In this document: piece after piece, positions 25,461-35,236 of the stretch
Layout of the letters: each line of letters opens with the position of its first letter
Position numbering within the stretch: position 1 is the stretch's first letter
NCBI RefSeq assembly: GCF_039540515.1
Contig: NZ_BAABFA010000007.1
Coordinates: forward strand, 124,001 to 188,000
DNA: 64,000 bases
Source of the DNA: Nemorincola caseinilytica
Lineage (GTDB): Bacteria > Bacteroidota > Bacteroidia > Chitinophagales > Chitinophagaceae
Direction: 5' to 3'
Translations under genes and position numbers: made by a program
The notes under the pieces: generated by a model
Databases searched by the model: none
Told to the model about the DNA's origin: nothing
Seen by the model: only the letters and a program-made list of their open reading frames with translations

Positions 25461-28271
25461 ATGAAGCACCTCTCCATCCTGCTTTTCCTTGTGGTATGCT
25501 GTGTACTGCCCAGTGCTGCCCAGTCATATATCATAAAAGGCTCTGTTACCGATACGCTCAACAACAATAAGCTCTCCATGGCATCGGTAGTGCTCATCCG
25601 CACTGCCGACTCTGTCATAGCTGCCCATGGCCGCACCGGCAACGATGGTCGCTTCGAGGTAAGGGTAAAGCAGCAGGGCAAATACTTCCTGCGCATAGCC
25701 TTTCCCGGCTTTGCCGAGCATATAGACGAGGTGGACGTGAAAAAGAGCACCACCGACCTCGGCGACCTGCCCATGATATCACGCGAATACCTGCTGAAGG
25801 AATTCGTCCTTACACAGCAGGTGGCCGCTATAAAGATAAAAGGCGATACCACCGAGTATATGGCCGATAGCTTCAAGGTAAAGGAGGGCGCTACGGTAGA
25901 GGACCTGCTGAAAAGGCTACCCGGTATACAGGTAGACAAGAACGGGCAGATAGTGGCACAGGGCGAGGCCGTGCAGAAGGTGCTGGTAGATGGCGAGGAG
26001 TTCTTCTCTGACGACCCAAAGGTGGTGACCCGCGGCCTGCAGGCCGATGCCGTGAAGAAGGTACAGGTATACGACAAAAAGAGCGACCAGGCCGACTTTA
26101 CCGGTATAGATGATGGCGAAAAAACACGCACCATAAACCTGGAGCTGAAGGAGGACAAGAAGAAAGGATACTTCGGCAAGCTGGAGGCCGGCGCCGGTAC
26201 CGATGGCTACTTCCAGGAGCAGGCCATGGCCAATGCGTTCAAGGCCAAGCGGCAGTTCTCGGTCTTCGGCATAGCATCCAATACCGATAAGGCCGGCCTT
26301 GGCTGGGAAGACAGCGACAAGTTCGGCAACGGCAGCGGCACCACCGAGATAACCGAGGATGGAGATTTCATAAACCGCTTCACACCCGATGAGTTCTCGG
26401 GCTGGGACGGCCGCTACAATGGCGAGGGCCTGCCACAGACATGGACAGGCGGAACCCACTATGCCAATAAGTGGAATAGTGGCGAGCATCACCTGTCTGC
26501 CAACTACCGCTATGGCAAACAGAAGGTGAACATAGATGGCAATACCGATGTGCAATACTCTATGCCCAACGACTCCATACGCGTTACCGAAACACACAAA
26601 GAACAATCCAGCAGCAGCGACAGGCACGGCTTCGATGTGATGTATGAATGGAAGATAGATACCGCCACATCGGTAAAGATCACCTCCAATGCAGGCGTAA
26701 AGGCCACCGAGACCCGCTCGGAATACAGCACGGACAACTACTTCAAGATAAAGGATGCCCCCGGCGCCAACCTGAACAACCTGCGGCAGATAACCGGCGA
26801 CGGCAATGCGCAGTTCATCAATACCGACCTCATACTGCGCCACCGTTTTCCCAAGAAAGGCAGGACACTGGCCATAGATGCAAAGGAGAACTACAGCGAG
26901 AACACCAATACCGGCACCCTCTTCTCTGTCATATCCGACACCTTCGCCCTCACCCCCGATCTTGTTACCCGCCAGAGGAAGGACAACTATTCCAGCTCCC
27001 TCGCATTCTCGGGCAAGGCCACCTATACCGAGCCATTATCGAAGACCGTGTTCACCGAGGTGAACTATGGTATCACTGTGAACAACAGCACCGCCCGCAA
27101 CCTCTCGTTCGATACCCTAGCCACCGGCCAGTACAGCGATGTGCCCAATACCACCTTCAGCAACGACTTCACCTACAATATCCTCTCCAATGCAGGTGGT
27201 CTCAGCTTCAAGTTCATGTACAAGACATACAACTTCTCCTTTGGCAGTGATGTCTCCAGGGCCGACTATGTACAGACCGACAGGACGAACACCAACAATA
27301 CTACCACCTATCACTTCACCAATCTCTTCCCGCGTGCGAATTTCACTTACAGGTTCGGCAAGCAGACCTCTTTCAACTTCAACTACAGGGGCAATACCAA
27401 GCAGCCTACCATCACCCAGATGCAGCCCTTCCTGCAGAATACCGACCCGCTGAACATTACCATAGGCAACCCCGACCTGCGGCAGGAGTTCGTCAACGAG
27501 TTCAACATGCGCTTCAATGATTACAAGATATTGCAGAGCCGCTTCCTGTGGGCCAGTGCCTCGTTCAGCACTACGTCCAATGCCATCAGTACAGAGCAGA
27601 GCAATGATAGCGGTATCAACAAGACCCGCTACATAAATGTAGATGGCAACTACTCTGGCTACGCATTTATAGGTTATGGTTTCAAGGTGCCCAAGACCGA
27701 CCTCTCTATAGGTGGCCGCCTCAATGGCTCTACCTACCACATCAATAACATCATAAACCGCCAGCAGAACAGCAGCAATACCAACAGCATATCGCTGGCG
27801 CCATATGTGAGCTATACCAAGGACAACAAGTTCGATATACGCTGGGAGCCGCAGATAGCCTACAACGTCAACACCTCTACCAACAACCCTGTAGATGTTA
27901 CCTACTACATCTTTACCAACGAACTGAGCGGCTCTGTACAGCTACCGAAAAAGATAGAGATAGGCAGCTCGGTAGACATGATGTTTCGCCAGAAGACGCC
28001 CATATTCACTACCAATAACAATGTGATAAAGTGGAACGCCTACGTCACCAAGAAGTTCCTGAAGAAGAGCCAGCTGGAGCTGCGCGCATCTGTCTACGAC
28101 ATACTGAACCAGAACCTCGGCTTCAGTCGCATAGGTCAGGGCAATATGGTGACACAGAACAGCTACAACACCATTCGCCGCTATGGCATGCTCAGCCTCA
28201 TATGGAATTTCACCCACACACCCGTTGGCGCACCGCCCGCACAGGATGGCGGCACCATGATAATAAAATAA
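25461..28271 (+). CDS. Outer-membrane beta-barrel receptor with carboxypeptidase-like N-terminal domain (TonB-receptor family)
   Basis: A 936-residue outer-membrane protein. A signal peptide (to about PSAAQ) is followed by a CarboxypepD-regulatory-like domain (about 24-110, with GRTGNDGRFEVRV), then a plug-like segment (GATVEDLLKRLPGIQVDKNGQI, near 140), then a long barrel of repeated aromatic strands of the OMP_b-brl_3 kind to the C-terminus. No typical SusD gene follows; instead a GLPGLI gene follows after seven bases, a common pairing in Bacteroidota. The substrate is unknown. Its own promoter was not clear. Confidence 0.87.
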   Translation: MKHLSILLFLVVCCVLPSAAQSYIIKGSVTDTLNNNKLSMASVVLIRTADSVIAAHGRTGNDGRFEVRVKQQGKYFLRIAFPGFAEHIDEVDVKKSTTDLGDLPMISREYLLKEFVLTQQVAAIKIKGDTTEYMADSFKVKEGATVEDLLKRLPGIQVDKNGQIVAQGEAVQKVLVDGEEFFSDDPKVVTRGLQADAVKKVQVYDKKSDQADFTGIDDGEKTRTINLELKEDKKKGYFGKLEAGAGTDGYFQEQAMANAFKAKRQFSVFGIASNTDKAGLGWEDSDKFGNGSGTTEITEDGDFINRFTPDEFSGWDGRYNGEGLPQTWTGGTHYANKWNSGEHHLSANYRYGKQKVNIDGNTDVQYSMPNDSIRVTETHKEQSSSSDRHGFDVMYEWKIDTATSVKITSNAGVKATETRSEYSTDNYFKIKDAPGANLNNLRQITGDGNAQFINTDLILRHRFPKKGRTLAIDAKENYSENTNTGTLFSVISDTFALTPDLVTRQRKDNYSSSLAFSGKATYTEPLSKTVFTEVNYGITVNNSTARNLSFDTLATGQYSDVPNTTFSNDFTYNILSNAGGLSFKFMYKTYNFSFGSDVSRADYVQTDRTNTNNTTTYHFTNLFPRANFTYRFGKQTSFNFNYRGNTKQPTITQMQPFLQNTDPLNITIGNPDLRQEFVNEFNMRFNDYKILQSRFLWASASFSTTSNAISTEQSNDSGINKTRYINVDGNYSGYAFIGYGFKVPKTDLSIGGRLNGSTYHINNIINRQQNSSNTNSISLAPYVSYTKDNKFDIRWEPQIAYNVNTSTNNPVDVTYYIFTNELSGSVQLPKKIEIGSSVDMMFRQKTPIFTTNNNVIKWNAYVTKKFLKKSQLELRASVYDILNQNLGFSRIGQGNMVTQNSYNTIRRYGMLSLIWNFTHTPVGAPPAQDGGTMIIK

Positions 28272-28278
28272 CTGCACC

Positions 28279-29031
28279 ATGAAGAAGACACTGCTTTTTA
28301 TATACACACTGCTGGCGCTGGCCGTTTCCGCCGGTGCGCAGCATACCTATAAGGGCCGCATAGAGTATGAGCGCAAGGTGAACATGCATGCCCAGATGGA
28401 GGAAATGGAACAAATGGGCAACAACTCGTGGGTGGAGAAGCTGAAGGCACAGATGCCCAAGTTCAACAGCAGCTATTTCGATATGCTGTTCGATGCCGGA
28501 CACACGCTTTACAAGCCCGGCAGGGAATTGCCCGACAATAATCCCTTCAAGATGTTCGGCGGCGGGCCTGCTACAGATAATATTGTCCTCACCGAATTCT
28601 CAAAGAACCTGGTACGCGCCAATAAGAACGTCTTCGACCAGAAGTTCTTTGTAGAAGATACGATACGCGTGATGGACTGGAAAGAGCGCGACGAGGTACG
28701 CACTATTGCAGGCTATAAGTGCCACAAGGCCGTTGGCCGCATATGCGATACCGTATATGTGGTGGCCTTCTATACCGAGGATATACCCGTAAGCGGCGGT
28801 CCCGAGATGTTCGGCGGCCTGCCGGGTATGATAATGGAGCTGGCCATACCGCGCCTGCACACTACATGGGTCGCCAACAAGGTAGAGCTCATACCGCCCA
28901 AGACAGAGGACTTCACCATACAGGAGAAAGGCAAAAAGGTGAACGAGCAACAACTGCACGACACCATCTACGACAGCTTCAAGAAATGGGGCAGCATGGC
29001 CAACCGCAATGTGTGGTGGGTAGTGCTTTAA
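28279..29031 (+). CDS. GLPGLI-family secreted protein
   Basis: A 250-residue exported protein with a signal peptide (MKKTLLFIYTLLALAVSAGAQ). The family marker appears as GGLPGMI near residue 180, and the mid part has AGYKCHKAVGRI, which matches the GYxCxKA pattern of the family. It is encoded seven bases after the receptor gene, on the same strand, so the two are co-transcribed; GLPGLI proteins are often linked to such receptors, but their role is not known. Confidence 0.88.
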   Translation: MKKTLLFIYTLLALAVSAGAQHTYKGRIEYERKVNMHAQMEEMEQMGNNSWVEKLKAQMPKFNSSYFDMLFDAGHTLYKPGRELPDNNPFKMFGGGPATDNIVLTEFSKNLVRANKNVFDQKFFVEDTIRVMDWKERDEVRTIAGYKCHKAVGRICDTVYVVAFYTEDIPVSGGPEMFGGLPGMIMELAIPRLHTTWVANKVELIPPKTEDFTIQEKGKKVNEQQLHDTIYDSFKKWGSMANRNVWWVVL

Positions 29032-29034
29032 CGG

Positions 29035-29892
29035 CTATCTTTCGTAGCGGCACAGCCAGTTGCCGTTCTGCACCTCCGCCGCCGACCTTATAGGCATCAG
29101 CGCCTTATCACGCGCCAGGTATATGGTATAGCCATATGCTGTTATGGCCTCATACAGTGCGCCTGTATCGGCATACTTCTGTATGGCCTCGGTATATATC
29201 ATGGGTCTGTGTGTGGCTATGGTCGCTGCAGCGCCCTTTAGCGCATCGGGCTCACTGCCCTGTATATCCATCTTCAGAAGGTCTACCCTCTTTATACCGT
29301 TCTCTGCTACAAAGGCATCTATAGTGTACTGCTGCACTACTATCTCCCGGGTCTCGTCCGTTATTACGCTCCGCCCCGATCGCCCCGGGTTGTGATGCCC
29401 CTGCGGAAAAATATTGAACCTCACATCTCCACTTGCCTCACCTACTGCTGCATTATGGGCCGTTACATTCGCCAGGCCATTCAGTGCTATGTTATCGCAC
29501 AGCATGCTGTAAGAGTGCGGGTGTGGTTCAAAACCGTATACATGCCCCTCATCGCCCACCAGCTTTGCCAGCAGCAGCGTTTCTGTACCTACATGGCAGC
29601 CTGCTTCTAGCACTACATCACCCGTCTTTACATGCTGTATCAGCACATGATCGGTAGTGGGCTCATATGCCCCGAAGAAGAACAGCTCCCATCCTATCAG
29701 GTCTTTGGTATTGATGCGGCATTGCAGGTCCATATGCTGCAGGGGTACTGTTATATCTATGCCTGCCAGGTCGGGCCGCTTATAGTCATACAGCAGCATG
29801 GCCGCGCGTGGCCGTAGTCGCCGCGGCAGCAGCGACAATATCTTTTTGGCCCGCATCAGTTTTTGCAACTCGCGCTCATACGGCATAGGCAT
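29035..29892 (-). CDS. FkbM-family methyltransferase
   Basis: A 285-residue SAM-dependent methyltransferase of the FkbM type, often acting on sugars or natural products. Motif I appears as VVLEAGCHVGTETLLLA (about residues 98-114), with GFEPHP as the next acidic loop and DLLKMDIQGSEPDAL near 215, which is characteristic of the family. Alternative starts are GTG at 29907 and ATG at 29886. The C-terminus ends ten codons after PIRSAAEV. It converges with the GLPGLI gene three bases apart. The substrate is unknown. Confidence 0.82.
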   Translation of the reverse strand: MPMPYERELQKLMRAKKILSLLPRRLRPRAAMLLYDYKRPDLAGIDITVPLQHMDLQCRINTKDLIGWELFFFGAYEPTTDHVLIQHVKTGDVVLEAGCHVGTETLLLAKLVGDEGHVYGFEPHPHSYSMLCDNIALNGLANVTAHNAAVGEASGDVRFNIFPQGHHNPGRSGRSVITDETREIVVQQYTIDAFVAENGIKRVDLLKMDIQGSEPDALKGAAATIATHRPMIYTEAIQKYADTGALYEAITAYGYTIYLARDKALMPIRSAAEVQNGNWLCRYER

Positions 29893-29928
29893 ACCGTAAA
29901 AATACACAGTAGGCGCGTATATGGCGCA

Positions 29929-30561
29929 TCAGATGAACTTATTATCCCTGGCCGCTTTTATGGCATCGGCCTTAGAGTGTACGTCCAGCTTGTGGTATAT
30001 GTTCTTTATATGCGACTTCACCGTTTCCAGGTCTATGAACAGTTCCTCGGCTATGCGCTTGCGGCTCTTCCCGGTGGCTATCTGTTCCAGTATCTCGGTC
30101 TCGCGGCGGGTAAGGGGTGTGGCCTCGTTCCGCTTGAAAGAAGAGATGACCATACGCGCTATGTGGGCACTCATGGGGCCGCCGCCCTCCATCACTTCGT
30201 GTATGGCGGCCACTATCTTCTCGGGTGGTGTGTTCTTGGTAAGGTAGCCCGCCGCGCCATTACCCAGCGCGCGGAATATGAGCATCTCCTGCTCGTACAC
30301 GGTCAGTATCAGTACATGGGTCTCTGGCAGCAGCTTTTTCAGCTTTGGCAGCGCCTCTATACCCGATAACCCAGGCAGCTCTACATCCAGCAGTATCACA
30401 TCGGGGTTATCCGTCACTATCTTTTTGGCCGCATCCTCGTAAGACGGGTAGGTACCGGCTATCTTATAGCCTTTCGTATTCCCTATCAGGAAGGCATATC
30501 CTTCGCGAATGGTCTCATCGTCCTCTATGATGGCCACATGTATATCCAGGTCACGTTTCAT
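29929..30561 (-). CDS. LuxR-type response regulator, partner of the propeller kinase
   Basis: A 210-residue two-component regulator. The receiver domain has acidic residues Asp14-Asp15 (IIEDDETIRE), the phosphorylated Asp59 (ILLDVELPG) and the Lys of YLTKNT. The output domain (about 145-205) is a NarL/LuxR helix-turn-helix: LTRRETEILEQIATG, KRIAEELFIDLETVKSHIKNIYHKL. It starts 46 bases after the kinase stop on the same strand, so they form one operon and a matched pair. Confidence 0.94.
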   Translation of the reverse strand: MKRDLDIHVAIIEDDETIREGYAFLIGNTKGYKIAGTYPSYEDAAKKIVTDNPDVILLDVELPGLSGIEALPKLKKLLPETHVLILTVYEQEMLIFRALGNGAAGYLTKNTPPEKIVAAIHEVMEGGGPMSAHIARMVISSFKRNEATPLTRRETEILEQIATGKSRKRIAEELFIDLETVKSHIKNIYHKLDVHSKADAIKAARDNKFI

Positions 30562-30607
30562 ACGTCTGCTATTTATGTAAAGTTCGCGAATAGCCCCTTT
30601 GAGTGCA

Positions 30608-33592
30608 TCACCTGTTAGGGGGTATTTTGAAGGTAAGGCTGATGATGGTGCCCTTGCCCGGCTTGGAGTCTATGTACAGCTTGCCTTTCAGCCGCTCGGC
30701 GCGGTTGTGCATATTGGTGAGGCCGTTGCCCTTGTAGGCTATCTGTGTGTCAAAGCCCTTGCCATCGTCCCTTAGTACTATCTGCAGCACATTGCGCTGT
30801 TTCCAGTGCACATCCATGCTCACATTTTTGGCGTCGGCATACTTCAGGCAGTTGTTCAGCGCCTCCTTGAATATCATCGTCAGGTTTCGGCTCATCTCCA
30901 TATCCAGCCGGTAGTTGTTCCACTTCTCGTCCGTACCGGTAAAGGAGAACTGTATATCCGTATCCTGGAAAAGCTCTGTGCCCAGGTCGCGTATGCGGTG
31001 CAGTATCTCGTACAGCACATCGTTCGATGGTTTCAGCGACCACAGTATATCGCGCGTGCCGCTATACAATTGCGATGTGTTGTCCTGTATCTGCCCCAGT
31101 ATGCGGCTTGTCTCCGGCGATAGCTCCACCTTGCTCTTCAGCACATTGGTCAGCACATTTATGCGGGTCAGCTTGTTGCCTATCTCGTCATGAAAATCCT
31201 CTGCGGTGCGTGTCCTCACTTTGCCCTGTTCCTCTGCACGCAGCTTGGCCAGCAGCCGCAGGCGTTCCTGCTTGCGGCGGTTGTAAGAGTACTGCAGCAG
31301 TATACCTGCCAGTATACAGGCCAGTATCACCGACAGGCGGAACCATGTTGTCTGCTGGAAGGGGGTTATGATCTCGAAATGGTAAACAAGGTCTGGCGTG
31401 CCTGCACCTGCATTGCTGCGGCACTGCACCCGGAAGGTATACTTGCCCGGCGGCAGTGCCGAGTACGTCACCGAGTTGTTCGTCGACCAGTCCGACCACG
31501 GAGCATCCAGCCCCTCCATGCGGTAGCGGTACAGTGCCTGCTGCGCCCCGCTCAGTGTCACCGCCTGGAAGGTGAACGCTATATTGTTCTTCTTATATGG
31601 CAGGCTGAGGCCATAAGGTATGCTGTACCAGTTGTCGCTGCTGTCGTACCACCTGGGGTCTATCACGTTCTCCCCCGCTATCTTCACCGACTGCAGTATG
31701 ATGTATGCCGGAGATGCGCTCACGGCAGGTGTATTGGGGGTATAATGCAGTGCGCCGTTCGTAGTACCGAACCATATGCTGCCATCCGGCATCTTCAGCA
31801 CCGAGTTGATATTGCTCTCCATGCCCGATATGCCCTGTGCCTTGCCGTAGAAGGTCACCAGCGGCTCGCCATTGGCTTTTATCTGCACCTTGTGTATGCC
31901 AAAGCCCGTGCCTACCCATACATTGTTCTCCTCATCGGTCACTATGTTGTAGATGAAGTCCGACCGCATGCCCTGGCTCTTGTTTATCAGTTGTGCCTTG
32001 CCGGCACCCAGGTCGTAGCGTATCAGGCCATTATCGCTGCTGCCCAGCCACAGTTCCCTGCCCCGCATTATGAAGCACTGTATGGCAGAGTTGTCTATGA
32101 CCGTACCGGTGCGGAAGGGCGTTGCCTCGCCTGCATGGAACAGCCGCAGCCCACCCTCTGTGGCTATGAGTGTACTGTCGTAGCCTATGGTAAGGAAGGA
32201 GTACACAGGGCTGGTGTTCGTATCCGCCATTTTGAACATGCCATCCTCCAGCACCATGGTACCATTGGTAAAGCCTATCCACATGCGGTTGAAGGTGTCT
32301 ATGTACAGCCGGTTTATGTAGTTGGACGGGAAAGGCTGCTCGGGCTTGGCATACTGCCTGAAGGAGCCATTGTCATAGGTCCACAGGCCGCGGCCGCGGG
32401 TACCTATCCACAGCCGCTGGTCGGGCGTGTAGCACAGCGTCATGATGGCCGGTACAGGCGCCGACGGGAAAGGCAGTGCGCGCACCTTGCCGTTCTGGAA
32501 GATGTGTATACCTGCATCGTAAGTGCCTATGAAGAGCGAGTCCACGCCATTGTAGGCCAGCGCCATCACCTGTGCGCTGGGCAGCCCGGCGGCCTCATCC
32601 AGCCCGGTGAACTGCGTACCCGAGAACCTGAACACACCCTGCCCGTCCGATGCCATCCATATATTGCCCTCGGCATCCTTTATCGCATCGTTTATGTTGT
32701 TGTCGGTAAGGCCGTTGCGCTTGTTGTAGTAGAATATGCTGCTGCCTATGATGCTGATGGCGCCATTGCCCGTACCCAGCCATATCGATCCGTTATTGTC
32801 CTCTGCCGCCGACGATATGCCGGGCAGGAAGGTAAGCGGCTCGCTATTGATGGTGTGCGGCACTATGTAGCTCTCTGCCACCTGGTATATGCCATAGGTA
32901 CCGGCCATCCATATGCTGCCGTCATTGCGGCGTAGTATCTTGTGTATGATGGGTGGCACCTCTGTAGAGTCCAGCAGGAAGTAGAGCGTGTCCCAGCAGC
33001 GCTTGTGGTAATGGTATACCGCGGTCTTCTTTGCCACCCACAACCCGTTACTGTCGGCCATGATGGCCGATGCCACTCCGCTCTCACCCGGTGTAGGGAA
33101 ATACTTGATACTGCCCCCTGTCACGCAGAACACATCGCCCTGCACGCGCCACCATGTGGTATCGCCCAGGGGTATTATCTGCTGGGTATTGTTCAGGTCG
33201 CGGGTCACCTGCACCTGCTTGCGGTAGTGTTTGAAGGTCTTGCCGTTGAAGCACGACAGGCCCTCTATGCCACCTATCCATATATTGCCTGCCTTGTCGG
33301 CGGCCACAGCCCGTACGGTATTGTGCAGCAGGCCATCGTTCACGGTATAGTTGGTAAAGCCGCGCCCGTCATACCGCGACAGCCCGCCAAAGGTGCCCAC
33401 CCACAGGTGGCCTGTCTTATCCTGCGCCAGGCATGTGGCCTGCGACTGCACCAGGCCATCTTCTACCGTCAGGTTATGGAAATGGTATTTCTGCGCATGG
33501 GCAGCCGTGCTGCCCAGCACACACAGGCATACTATGGCCATATAGTGCAGCACAGCATAGTGCCCGGTATATTTTTTTGCATGCTCTCTCAT
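30608..33592 (-). CDS. Two-component sensor kinase with beta-propeller and Y_Y_Y domains
   Basis: A 994-residue receptor. After a signal peptide (MAIVCLCVLGSTAAHAQ within residues 18-34) come about 14 propeller repeats with the signature GxIWxGT (for example GHLWVGTFGGLSRYDG, NIWIGGIEGLSCFNG, NVWVGTGFGIHKV), then a Y_Y_Y domain (GLDAPWSDWSTNNSVTYSALPPGKYTF), one membrane helix near residue 770, and a HisKA_3 kinase with the active His in AEDFHDEIGNKLTR and the nucleotide site DDGKGFD. Unlike hybrid kinases of this family it has no receiver or AraC domain; the regulator is a separate gene downstream. The ligand is unknown; in gut relatives they sense glycans. Confidence 0.93.
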   Translation of the reverse strand: MREHAKKYTGHYAVLHYMAIVCLCVLGSTAAHAQKYHFHNLTVEDGLVQSQATCLAQDKTGHLWVGTFGGLSRYDGRGFTNYTVNDGLLHNTVRAVAADKAGNIWIGGIEGLSCFNGKTFKHYRKQVQVTRDLNNTQQIIPLGDTTWWRVQGDVFCVTGGSIKYFPTPGESGVASAIMADSNGLWVAKKTAVYHYHKRCWDTLYFLLDSTEVPPIIHKILRRNDGSIWMAGTYGIYQVAESYIVPHTINSEPLTFLPGISSAAEDNNGSIWLGTGNGAISIIGSSIFYYNKRNGLTDNNINDAIKDAEGNIWMASDGQGVFRFSGTQFTGLDEAAGLPSAQVMALAYNGVDSLFIGTYDAGIHIFQNGKVRALPFPSAPVPAIMTLCYTPDQRLWIGTRGRGLWTYDNGSFRQYAKPEQPFPSNYINRLYIDTFNRMWIGFTNGTMVLEDGMFKMADTNTSPVYSFLTIGYDSTLIATEGGLRLFHAGEATPFRTGTVIDNSAIQCFIMRGRELWLGSSDNGLIRYDLGAGKAQLINKSQGMRSDFIYNIVTDEENNVWVGTGFGIHKVQIKANGEPLVTFYGKAQGISGMESNINSVLKMPDGSIWFGTTNGALHYTPNTPAVSASPAYIILQSVKIAGENVIDPRWYDSSDNWYSIPYGLSLPYKKNNIAFTFQAVTLSGAQQALYRYRMEGLDAPWSDWSTNNSVTYSALPPGKYTFRVQCRSNAGAGTPDLVYHFEIITPFQQTTWFRLSVILACILAGILLQYSYNRRKQERLRLLAKLRAEEQGKVRTRTAEDFHDEIGNKLTRINVLTNVLKSKVELSPETSRILGQIQDNTSQLYSGTRDILWSLKPSNDVLYEILHRIRDLGTELFQDTDIQFSFTGTDEKWNNYRLDMEMSRNLTMIFKEALNNCLKYADAKNVSMDVHWKQRNVLQIVLRDDGKGFDTQIAYKGNGLTNMHNRAERLKGKLYIDSKPGKGTIISLTFKIPPNR

Positions 33593-33635
33593 TCGGTCTT
33601 GGTAGGGTATAGGACCTTGGGGGGTCGTTAATGCC

Positions 33636-33665
33636 TAAAGTTACTCCAAGTTCCCGGCTTACAAA
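33636..33665 (-). promoter_or_regulatory. Promoter of the propeller kinase operon
   Basis: On the minus strand TAACTTTA (33636-33643) is close to TAnnTTTG and TTTG (33662-33665) lies 18 bases upstream. The start codon is 43 bases downstream of the -7 box. Confidence 0.45.
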
Positions 33666-33749
33666 TGCCTTTTTGCGGGGGATAATGTAAAGCGTGGCAG
33701 GCAATATAAATGTGCGGCACCTTGCTATATTTACAGATACTTCGCCTCT

Positions 33750-34371
33750 ATGCTATACACTACCCACTCCTTCCGCTATGCCGATGTGATATTGCAGCAG
33801 CCCGAATTTGCGGCCGATACTGCCGAGCTGCTGGCCATAGTGCAGGGCATTACCGACACCCACCTTATAGAGCAGCACAACGGCTACCGGCAGGCCGGGC
33901 TGCGCGTACCCAAAAGCCTATCGGTGGCCATAAATCATTTGCTGAAAGACCGTTTCAGGGAACATGGCTGGGCATTGGAATCGCCCATCTTCCAGGATGC
34001 CGAATACCAGGACAACCGCTGGCGGCTCGATTTTGCGAAGGGAACCATATCGGTAGAGGTCGCCTTCAACCATGCCGGCTCTATAGCATGGAATATGATA
34101 AAGCCCGTACTGGCCAGCGAACTGAACCATGTGCGCAAGCACCATACAGACCAAGGTAGGCGTCATCATCACCGCCACCAATGCCATGCGCGATGCCGGC
34201 GGTTTCGATGGCGCTATCGGCACCTTCGAGACCTTTCAGAACTACCTGAAGCCATTCAACGGCATACTTACCACACCCATGCTCATCATAGGGCTGCAGC
34301 CACCCGCCACATTCCGCATACGTCAGTCGCGCCGCGAGGGGAAAATGATAGGAGATATAGAAATGCTGTGA
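33750..34371 (+). pseudogene. BglII/BstYI-type restriction endonuclease, frameshifted
   Basis: Two frames make one protein. Residues 1-130 run from ATG 33750 (MLYTTHSFRYADVILQQPE...) and the rest continues in the next frame from about 34141 (TIQTKVGVIITATNAM...). One extra C at base 34140 explains the break; removing it gives KTIQTKVGVII and a 206-residue product, matching the BstYI length (203). The catalytic region reads RLDFAKGTISVEVAF: the Asp and Glu have the D-x8-E spacing of BglII and BstYI, but the third residue, Gln in those enzymes, is Ala here. The family cleaves GATC-type sites. No methyltransferase gene is nearby. A sequencing error could also give the shift. Confidence 0.72.
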
Positions 34372-34383
34372 CCACAAAACAAA

Positions 34384-34409
34384 AGACCGCACCCTAATGA
34401 GTGCGGTCT
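34384..34409 (-). terminator. Rho-independent terminator of nusG
   Basis: Nine-base arms agaccgcac / gtgcggtct around cctaatga, followed on the minus strand by a T-rich run. It lies 24 bases past the nusG stop and may also stop plus-strand transcription from the endonuclease remnant. Confidence 0.8.
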
Positions 34410-34433
34410 CCTTATATCTGTTGATACGATAGC

Positions 34434-35024
34434 TTATGCTATCTTCTCTACCTGCATATAGTTCAGCTCTACCGGTGTGGCGCGGCCAAATATCTTTACC
34501 ACTACCTTCAGCTTCTTCTTCTCCTGGTTCACTTCTTCCACAGTACCGTTGAAGTCGTTGAACGGACCATCTACTATCTTCACGGTCTCGCCCACTATGT
34601 ATGGCTCTGCATAGCTTATACCCTGCTCGCTCACCTCGTCCATCTTACCGAACATCTTGTTCACCTCGCTCTTGCGCAGGGCCGTAGGATTCTCCTTGCC
34701 CAGGAAGTGTATCACACCGGTCACGTTCTTCACCGTGTGTATGATGTCGTCGGTCAGTTTGCCGTCATTGGCCTCCAGCAGTATATAGCCGGGGAAGAGG
34801 GTCTTTTCGCGCAGCACTTTTTTGCCGTTCAGCACCTTGAACACCTTCTCTACAGGGCACAGTACCTGCACCACAGAGTTGCCCCAGTTGTTTATCTTCA
34901 CTTCCTTATCCAGGTACTCTTTTACCTTCTTCTCCTTGCCACTCACTACGCGTATAACGTACCATTTGGTATCAGGGGCCGGTTTGGCGTCCTGGATAGC
35001 TACTGTTTCATTCATAACTTCCAT
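34434..35024 (-). CDS. nusG: Transcription termination/antitermination protein NusG
   Basis: Binds RNA polymerase and links it to Rho or the ribosome. The 196-residue protein has the NGN domain (KWYVIRVVSGKEKKV, then LFPGYILLE), and a KOW domain near residue 145 (VGETVKIVDGPFNDFNGTVEEVN). A second start at Met4 (35015) is possible. It begins two bases after the secE stop, so the two are coupled. In most bacteria rplK follows; here a terminator and the endonuclease remnant follow instead. Confidence 0.97.
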   Translation of the reverse strand: MEVMNETVAIQDAKPAPDTKWYVIRVVSGKEKKVKEYLDKEVKINNWGNSVVQVLCPVEKVFKVLNGKKVLREKTLFPGYILLEANDGKLTDDIIHTVKNVTGVIHFLGKENPTALRKSEVNKMFGKMDEVSEQGISYAEPYIVGETVKIVDGPFNDFNGTVEEVNQEKKKLKVVVKIFGRATPVELNYMQVEKIA

Positions 35025-35026
35025 TG

Positions 35027-35224
35027 TTAACTGCCTAAGATCTTATAAAGGAATTTCAGTACGTTCTCTGATGCGAGGTCCATACCGAATATGACCATTG
35101 TTACGAGGCCCAGCGCAGCCAGCACTATAAGGGTGGTCTGCTGCAGCTCGTCCCACGATGGCCAGGTCACCTTATGCAGCAGCTCATCGTATGCTTCCTG
35201 CACATAATTGCCCAATTTGCTCAT
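35027..35224 (-). CDS. secE: Preprotein translocase subunit SecE
   Basis: A 65-residue, single-helix subunit of the SecYEG channel. It has the amphipathic surface helix with the family's TWPSWDELQQTT motif (residues about 20-31) and a membrane helix (about 33-60). It lies between trnW and nusG. Confidence 0.95.
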   Translation of the reverse strand: MSKLGNYVQEAYDELLHKVTWPSWDELQQTTLIVLAALGLVTMVIFGMDLASENVLKFLYKILGS

Positions 35225-35236
35225 ATTCTTCTTTTT

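Noticed and set aside
31190..32935. Long open frame opposite the propeller kinase
   Set aside because: It runs antisense to recognised propeller repeats and has no motif, signal peptide or start context.
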